Shown piece after piece: positions 5,924 to 9,085 of a stretch of 9,085 nt of DNA. The notes under the pieces are model-generated. The model saw nothing but the letters and a program-made list of their open reading frames with translations. It was not told the DNA's origin and searched no databases. Made by a program: the position numbers and the translations under genes. Origin of the DNA: Vicinamibacteria bacterium (lineage in GTDB: Bacteria > Acidobacteriota > Vicinamibacteria > Vicinamibacterales > UBA2999); contig JAICQE010000174.1 of NCBI GenBank assembly GCA_025938035.1, positions 1 to 9,085 on the forward strand. The letters run 5' to 3'. How positions within the stretch are numbered: the stretch's first letter is position 1; every line of letters begins with the position of its first letter.

Positions 5924-7035
5924 CGGCGCGCGACGGTGTCCTGAAATTCTTCGTAACGGACGCCGATCCGCTGGTGGAAGGCGGTGCTGAAGGCCGCGCC
6001 CGCACCGAGATCCCGCAGCAGCATCAGCACGGCGGACGGTCCGCGGATGTCGAGCATCGCCCGCGCCGCCAATGCGCTCTGGGCATAGGCGAGCTGCGCC
6101 TGCGCGTCAGGAAGATTGCCAAAACCGTCGTGCAACTGCGACAGCGCCGGCCGGCTGCGCGCTGCCGCCATCACCCGGTCGGCGGCGGCAAGGCCGCCCG
6201 GCTCGAACACGACGGCAAGCCCTTCGTTCACCCAGGCCGGCACCCCGCGGCCGGCCAGGTTCGCGACGATCGCGTGGACGTACTCGTGAGCCAGCACACG
6301 TTCGAGGTCGCCGCCCTGCTCGAGTGCGCCCTTGACCGGAACACGGATGCGGCCGTCATAGACACCGTTCGCCCACGCCGGCCCGCGAGTGATGTCGCGG
6401 AACTGCTGCGAGGTATAGAGCACTACTTCGACCGATTGCGACGGGTAGAAACCCAGCGCATCGCCAATCCGCAGGTACGCAGCCTCGAGCATCTCCACGG
6501 CGCGACGCGCCAGTGCCTGATCGACCGGTCCTTCGAACAGGACGCGGAAATGGACGCCGCGCGTCTCGGCGAACCGGCTCTCCGATCTAGCCTCCGCCGA
6601 CCACTCCGCGATCTTTTCTTTCAGGCGCGCGTCCGACGGAGCCCTCTTCAACGCCGCCTCGTAAGTGGCAACAGCGTCGGCGATACGGCCGCTGCGGTAC
6701 TGAAGCTCGCCCAGCAGGATCGATGCGTCCGTGACCGATGGATCGAGCTGGAGAGCGCGCTGAAACTGGCGCTCGGCCTCGGTGTTCTGCCCGAGCATGA
6801 AGGCGCTGATCCCCACCCCGAACGCAATATTCGCGTTGCGGGGAGCCAGCTTTGCGGCAGCGGTGAACGAGGCGAGCGCGTCGGCAAAACGCCGTTCCTC
6901 CAACGCTTTGGACCCTGCCTCGGCCAGCTTTATGGCATCGACGGATATGGCTTGTGCGCTCGGACGCGCAGGCGTCTGCAACGCGCCAGCGACCGCAAGA
7001 ACTGCGACGACAAGCCTCAGACCGCTAACCCCCAA
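5920..7035 (-). CDS. Secreted TPR protein with HExxH peptidase (MA clan, gluzincin-like) domain
   Basis: The 371-residue product has a signal-like hydrophobic N-terminus (RLVVAVLAVAGAL, probable cleavage near PSAQA, residues 25-29). About three TPR units follow over residues 35-137 (ASFTAAAKLAPRN, AERQFQRALQLDP, ATYEAALKRAPSD). A metallopeptidase-like domain follows, with zinc motif HEYVH at 250-254 and third-ligand candidate Glu271 in WVNEGLA, a HExxH-X16-E arrangement typical of gluzincins such as the peptidase MA-like families. All three predicted ligands are present, so an active extracytoplasmic zinc peptidase is plausible; the substrate is unknown. The start is the rare codon TTG at 7035: the frame is closed by the folD TAG two codons upstream, and later starts would remove the signal peptide. 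Only three bases separate it from folD, so translation is probably coupled. Its TAA overlaps the + strand gene. Confidence 0.82.
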   Translation of the reverse strand: MGVSGLRLVVAVLAVAGALQTPARPSAQAISVDAIKLAEAGSKALEERRFADALASFTAAAKLAPRNANIAFGVGISAFMLGQNTEAERQFQRALQLDPSVTDASILLGELQYRSGRIADAVATYEAALKRAPSDARLKEKIAEWSAEARSESRFAETRGVHFRVLFEGPVDQALARRAVEMLEAAYLRIGDALGFYPSQSVEVVLYTSQQFRDITRGPAWANGVYDGRIRVPVKGALEQGGDLERVLAHEYVHAIVANLAGRGVPAWVNEGLAVVFEPGGLAAADRVMAAARSRPALSQLHDGFGNLPDAQAQLAYAQSALAARAMLDIRGPSAVLMLLRDLGAGAAFSTAFHQRIGVRYEEFQDTVARR

Positions 7036-7052
7036 CCACTAACCCCCAACCC
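7025..7052 (-). repeat. Four-heptad repeat at the folD/peptidase junction
   Basis: On the + strand the heptads are CTAACCC, CCAACCA, CTAACCC and CCAACCC, that is, a 14-bp unit twice with one mismatch. On the coding (-) strand this reads as G-rich GGGTTGG/GGGTTAG units resembling telomere repeats. The folD stop codon (TAG, 7041-7039) and the likely TTG start of the downstream peptidase gene (7035-7033) both lie inside it. The period matches that of the array at 3143-3246, although the sequence is unrelated. Confidence 0.85.
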
Positions 7053-7968
7053 TGCCTCTTGCCGCGGTCAGCGTGTTCATCATCAACATGGTGATGGTGA
7101 GCGGACCCACGCCGCCGGGGACGGGAGTCAGCGCACCTGCCACGTCGGCCACCTCCGGATGAACATCTCCGACGAGCAGCGCCCCTTTCGACTTGAAGAC
7201 CCGCTGGCGTGGATGCGATTGCGGATACAGACTGTCGACCAGCGCCGGGTCGACCACTCGATTCACGCCGACGTCGATGACGGCGGCACCAGGCTTCACG
7301 AAGTCGCGGCGAATCAGCCCGGCTTTACCGACCGCGGCAACCAATATGTCCGCCGTGCGGCAGACACCGGCGAGATCGGGTGTCCGCGAATGGGCGATGG
7401 TGACCGTCGCGTCGCGATGCAGCAGCAGCATGGCCATCGGTTTGCCGACGATGTCGCTTCGCCCGACGACCACTGCGTGTGTGCCGGCGATTGGAATCTT
7501 TTCGCGATCGAGCAGCTCCATGACGCCGCTTGGCGTGCACGCGACCAGCTTGGGACGCTTCTGGACCAGGAGTCCGACGCTTTCCGCGCTGAACCCGTCG
7601 ACGTCCTTCTCGACGGCGATCGTGTCGAACACCTTCTGTTCGGCGCCGGCGCCCATGGCCTTCGGCAGCGGCGACTGCACCAGGATGCCATCGTGGGCGG
7701 CGCTGGCGTTCAATTTCCGCACGAGGCCGAGCACGTCGTCGAGCGACGCGGTCGCCGGCATTCGCTCCAGATCGACGCGAAATCCTGCCTCGGTCCCGGC
7801 TTTGACCTTGTGGTTGACGTAAACGTGGGAGGCCGGATCATCCCCGACGAGTACGATCGCCAGCCCTGGCGGTCGTCCGTGGCGCTCCGCGAATGCCGCC
7901 ACCTCCGGCTTGATGTCCCGCTGCATGCGATCGGCGAGCGCCTGTCCATCGAGCACCCGTGCGCTCAT
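7039..7968 (-). CDS. folD: Bifunctional methylenetetrahydrofolate dehydrogenase/cyclohydrolase
   Basis: FolD oxidises 5,10-methylene-THF to methenyl-THF with NADP and hydrolyses it to 10-formyl-THF, feeding purine and formyl-Met synthesis in the cytoplasm. The 309 residues carry the full signature: VGDDPASHVYVNHKVKAG with Tyr50 and catalytic Lys54, GILVQSPLP with Gln98, EKDVDGF with Asp124, ACTPSGVMELL, the Rossmann motif VVGRSDIVGKPMAMLLL, VIDVGVNR and TPVPGGVGPLTITMLMMNT. Tyr50, Lys54 and Gln98 keep E. coli numbering, which supports the ATG at 7968. Small departures are Ser99 where Leu is usual and GDVHPEV where GDVDF-type sequence is usual. The last residues (RVGG) are encoded by the heptad repeat. 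No strong Shine-Dalgarno precedes the ATG, but a short ORF overlaps it by ATGA. The TPR/peptidase gene follows three bases after the stop. Confidence 0.96.
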   Translation of the reverse strand: MSARVLDGQALADRMQRDIKPEVAAFAERHGRPPGLAIVLVGDDPASHVYVNHKVKAGTEAGFRVDLERMPATASLDDVLGLVRKLNASAAHDGILVQSPLPKAMGAGAEQKVFDTIAVEKDVDGFSAESVGLLVQKRPKLVACTPSGVMELLDREKIPIAGTHAVVVGRSDIVGKPMAMLLLHRDATVTIAHSRTPDLAGVCRTADILVAAVGKAGLIRRDFVKPGAAVIDVGVNRVVDPALVDSLYPQSHPRQRVFKSKGALLVGDVHPEVADVAGALTPVPGGVGPLTITMLMMNTLTAARGRVGG

Positions 7969-8024
7969 GCCGCGTCCGTACCCCGGCGCGCGCGCATCCG
8001 GCGCACGCCTGACCGCTCCGTCAT
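7965..8024 (-). CDS. Possible 19-codon leader ORF overlapping the folD start
   Basis: An ATG at 8024-8022 opens a short frame, MTERSGVRRMRARRGTDAA, that ends at TGA 7967-7965; the TGA shares two bases with the folD ATG (ATGA). It has the best ribosome site of the region: GGGGAG at 8035-8030, five bases before the ATG. FolD itself has no comparable site, so translation of this frame could deliver ribosomes to folD. The peptide has six arginines in 19 residues and resembles no family I know. The site and overlap are seen; a coupling role is inferred, and chance is a real alternative for so short an ORF in GC-rich DNA. Confidence 0.35.
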   Translation of the reverse strand: MTERSGVRRMRARRGTDAA

Positions 8025-8075
8025 CGCGTCTCCCCTGCTGTTCGCCCCGGAACCGGAGCGATCGACCGAAGCGTC

Positions 8076-8081
8076 ATTCTA
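8076..8081 (-). promoter_or_regulatory. Candidate -10 element for folD
   Basis: TAGAAT on the - strand (8081 to 8076) is the same hexamer seen before kdsA. It would place a transcript start near 8069, about 45 bases before the short leader ORF. No good -35 is found at 16-17 bases. It lies back to back with the candidate promoter of the divergent solute-binding protein. Confidence 0.35.
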
Positions 8082-8091
8082 AACCGCAGCG

Positions 8092-8120
8092 TTGACTTTT
8101 CAGGCCAGTTACCGGATTCT
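8092..8120 (+). promoter_or_regulatory. Candidate promoter for the solute-binding lipoprotein gene
   Basis: TTGACT (8092-8097, 5 of 6 to the -35 consensus) is followed after exactly 17 bases by GATTCT (8115-8120, 3 of 6 to TATAAT). The -10 ends 8 bases before the ATG at 8129, so transcription would start at or just before the start codon. The spacing is ideal but the -10 is weak. The rest of the 160-base divergent gap (7969-8128) holds the folD candidate promoter and leader ORF; I see no riboswitch or operator in it. Confidence 0.4.
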
Positions 8121-8128
8121 CCAAGGAC

Positions 8129-9085
8129 ATGAGACATCGTTCAGCGCCCCGGATCTTGTGCGCAACGACCACGTGGCTGCTTCTCACCACCGGCCTGATG
8201 TCAATGGTCGCGTGCGAGCGCAAATCGGGCGGCGCCACCGACACCACCGGCGCCATTCTCGTCGGCTTCTATGGTTCACTGACGGGCGACGGCGCTTCGT
8301 TCGGGCAATCGTCGCGTGAAGGCGCCGAGCTCGCGGTCGACGAGCTGAACGCCGCCGGCGGTGTCCTCGGCCGCCAGCTTCGGCTCCTCGTCGAAGACGA
8401 CCAGAGCAAGCCGGAAGAAGCGTCGAATGCGGTGACGAAACTGATCACGCAGGACAAGGTGGTGGCGGTGATCGGCGAAGTGGCGAGCCGCCGTACCCTG
8501 GCTGCCGCACCGATCGCGCAGCGATATCAGATACCGATGATCACGCCCGCCTCGACCAACGAGAAGGTGACGGAGGTCGGCGACTACGTCTTCCGCGTCT
8601 GCTTCATCGACCCGTTCCAGGGCGAGGTGCTGGCGAAGTTCGCCTACAACGACCTGAAGGCGCGCAAGGTCGCGATTCTCCGCGATCAGGCGCAGGACTA
8701 CTCGGTCGGCCTCACGGATTCGGTGGCGCAGCACTTTACCCGGCTTGGCGGCCAGGTGCTGCCGCCGGTGAGCTACTCGAGCGGCGACGCCGACTTCAAG
8801 GCCGCGCTCACACGCATCCGCAGCGAAAAGCCCGACGTCCTGTTTGCCACCGGCTACTACTCCGAGGCCGCAATCATCACCAGACAGGCGCGCGAGCTCG
8901 GCATGAAGATGCCCATCCTCGGCGGCGACGGCTGGGTCGGCGACGCGTTGCAGAACGGCCGCGAAGCGCTCAATAACACGTACATCTCGAACCACTATTC
9001 CGGCGATAACCCCGATCCCATCGTCCAGAACTTCGTCACCGCGTACAGGAAACGCTTCAACCGCGAGCCCGACGCCATCGCCGCG
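8129..9085 (+). CDS. LivK-type ABC transporter solute-binding lipoprotein, 3' truncated
   Basis: This is the extracytoplasmic ligand-binding component of an ABC importer of the branched-chain amino-acid/amide type. The frame is open to the window edge: 319 residues are seen, roughly 60-80 short of the usual 370-400. The N-terminus is a lipoprotein signal peptide, with basic RHR, hydrophobic TTTWLLLTTGLMSM and Cys29 after MVA, a slightly relaxed lipobox. The periplasmic-binding fold follows: VGFYGSLTGDGASFGQ, GAELAVDELNAAGGVLGR, VIGEVASRRTLAAAPIAQ, PMITPASTNEKVTEVGDYVF, then in lobe 2 VAILRDQAQDYSVGL and ILGGDGWVG. The Ser of GEVASR and Thr of PAST sit where LivJ/LivK contact the amino-acid backbone. 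The ligand is unproven; family members also bind amides, urea and aromatic acids. ATG 8129 is the only start that keeps the signal peptide, but AAGGA lies one base before it, too close for normal use. Permease and ATPase genes would be expected beyond the edge. Confidence 0.9.
   Translation, partial: MRHRSAPRILCATTTWLLLTTGLMSMVACERKSGGATDTTGAILVGFYGSLTGDGASFGQSSREGAELAVDELNAAGGVLGRQLRLLVEDDQSKPEEASNAVTKLITQDKVVAVIGEVASRRTLAAAPIAQRYQIPMITPASTNEKVTEVGDYVFRVCFIDPFQGEVLAKFAYNDLKARKVAILRDQAQDYSVGLTDSVAQHFTRLGGQVLPPVSYSSGDADFKAALTRIRSEKPDVLFATGYYSEAAIITRQARELGMKMPILGGDGWVGDALQNGREALNNTYISNHYSGDNPDPIVQNFVTAYRKRFNREPDAIAA

Noticed and set aside
7025..7052. Telomere-like sequence or linear replicon end
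   Set aside because: Only four heptads lying between two intact genes; this is an internal repeat, and the telomere resemblance is superficial.
5887..8082. A 731-codon open frame on the + strand across the peptidase and folD genes
   Set aside because: It is antisense to two strongly supported genes. They lie in the same frame, so GC-rich codon bias keeps one antisense frame open through both. Its translation has no family features, and it crosses the repeat.
8074..8256. A 60-codon - strand ORF at the start of the solute-binding gene
   Set aside because: Antisense to the lipoprotein signal peptide region and across the promoter candidates; no recognisable features.

Overview
The window is GC-rich DNA from a Gram-negative bacterium: it carries Kdo (lipopolysaccharide) biosynthesis genes and a LapB homologue. 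A secreted protein with a 'DGKPDLSGTW' motif, a family I know mainly as expanded in Acidobacteriota, and several genes with no clear Shine-Dalgarno sequence make Acidobacteriota (perhaps Vicinamibacteria) my best guess. That placement is inference, not something the sequence proves.

Layout. Bases 1-5063 hold a + strand block: the 3' part of pyrG (CTP synthase), kdsA (metal-dependent Kdo-8-phosphate synthase), kdsD (arabinose-5-phosphate isomerase), then an AT-rich inverted heptad repeat at 3143-3246, then lapB (membrane-anchored TPR protein with a rubredoxin-like zinc site) and coaE (dephospho-CoA kinase). A secreted protein of unknown function follows at 5132-5923. Its stop codon overlaps that of a convergent - strand pair: folD (7968-7039) and a secreted TPR/HExxH peptidase-like protein (7035-5920). 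The folD-peptidase junction lies inside a second heptad repeat (7025-7052) that supplies both the folD stop codon and the likely TTG start of the next gene. The intergenic stretch 7969-8128 separates folD from a divergent, truncated lipoprotein solute-binding protein of the branched-chain amino-acid (LivK) type that runs off the right edge.

How the genes work together. CTP from PyrG is the activating nucleotide for Kdo (CMP-Kdo), KdsD and KdsA make the Kdo precursor, and LapB in other bacteria adjusts lipid A synthesis. The left block therefore reads as an envelope-precursor cluster with a cofactor gene (coaE) attached. FolD supplies one-carbon folates. The peptidase-like protein, the secreted protein and the LivK-type protein have no evident link to these pathways.

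I see no mobile element, CRISPR array, tRNA, rRNA or defence system, and nothing I would call a new multi-gene system. The most unusual material is small-scale: two 7-bp-period repeats at gene junctions, a possible 19-codon leader ORF overlapping the folD start, and candidate leaderless promoters, one of which begins within the pyrG stop codon.
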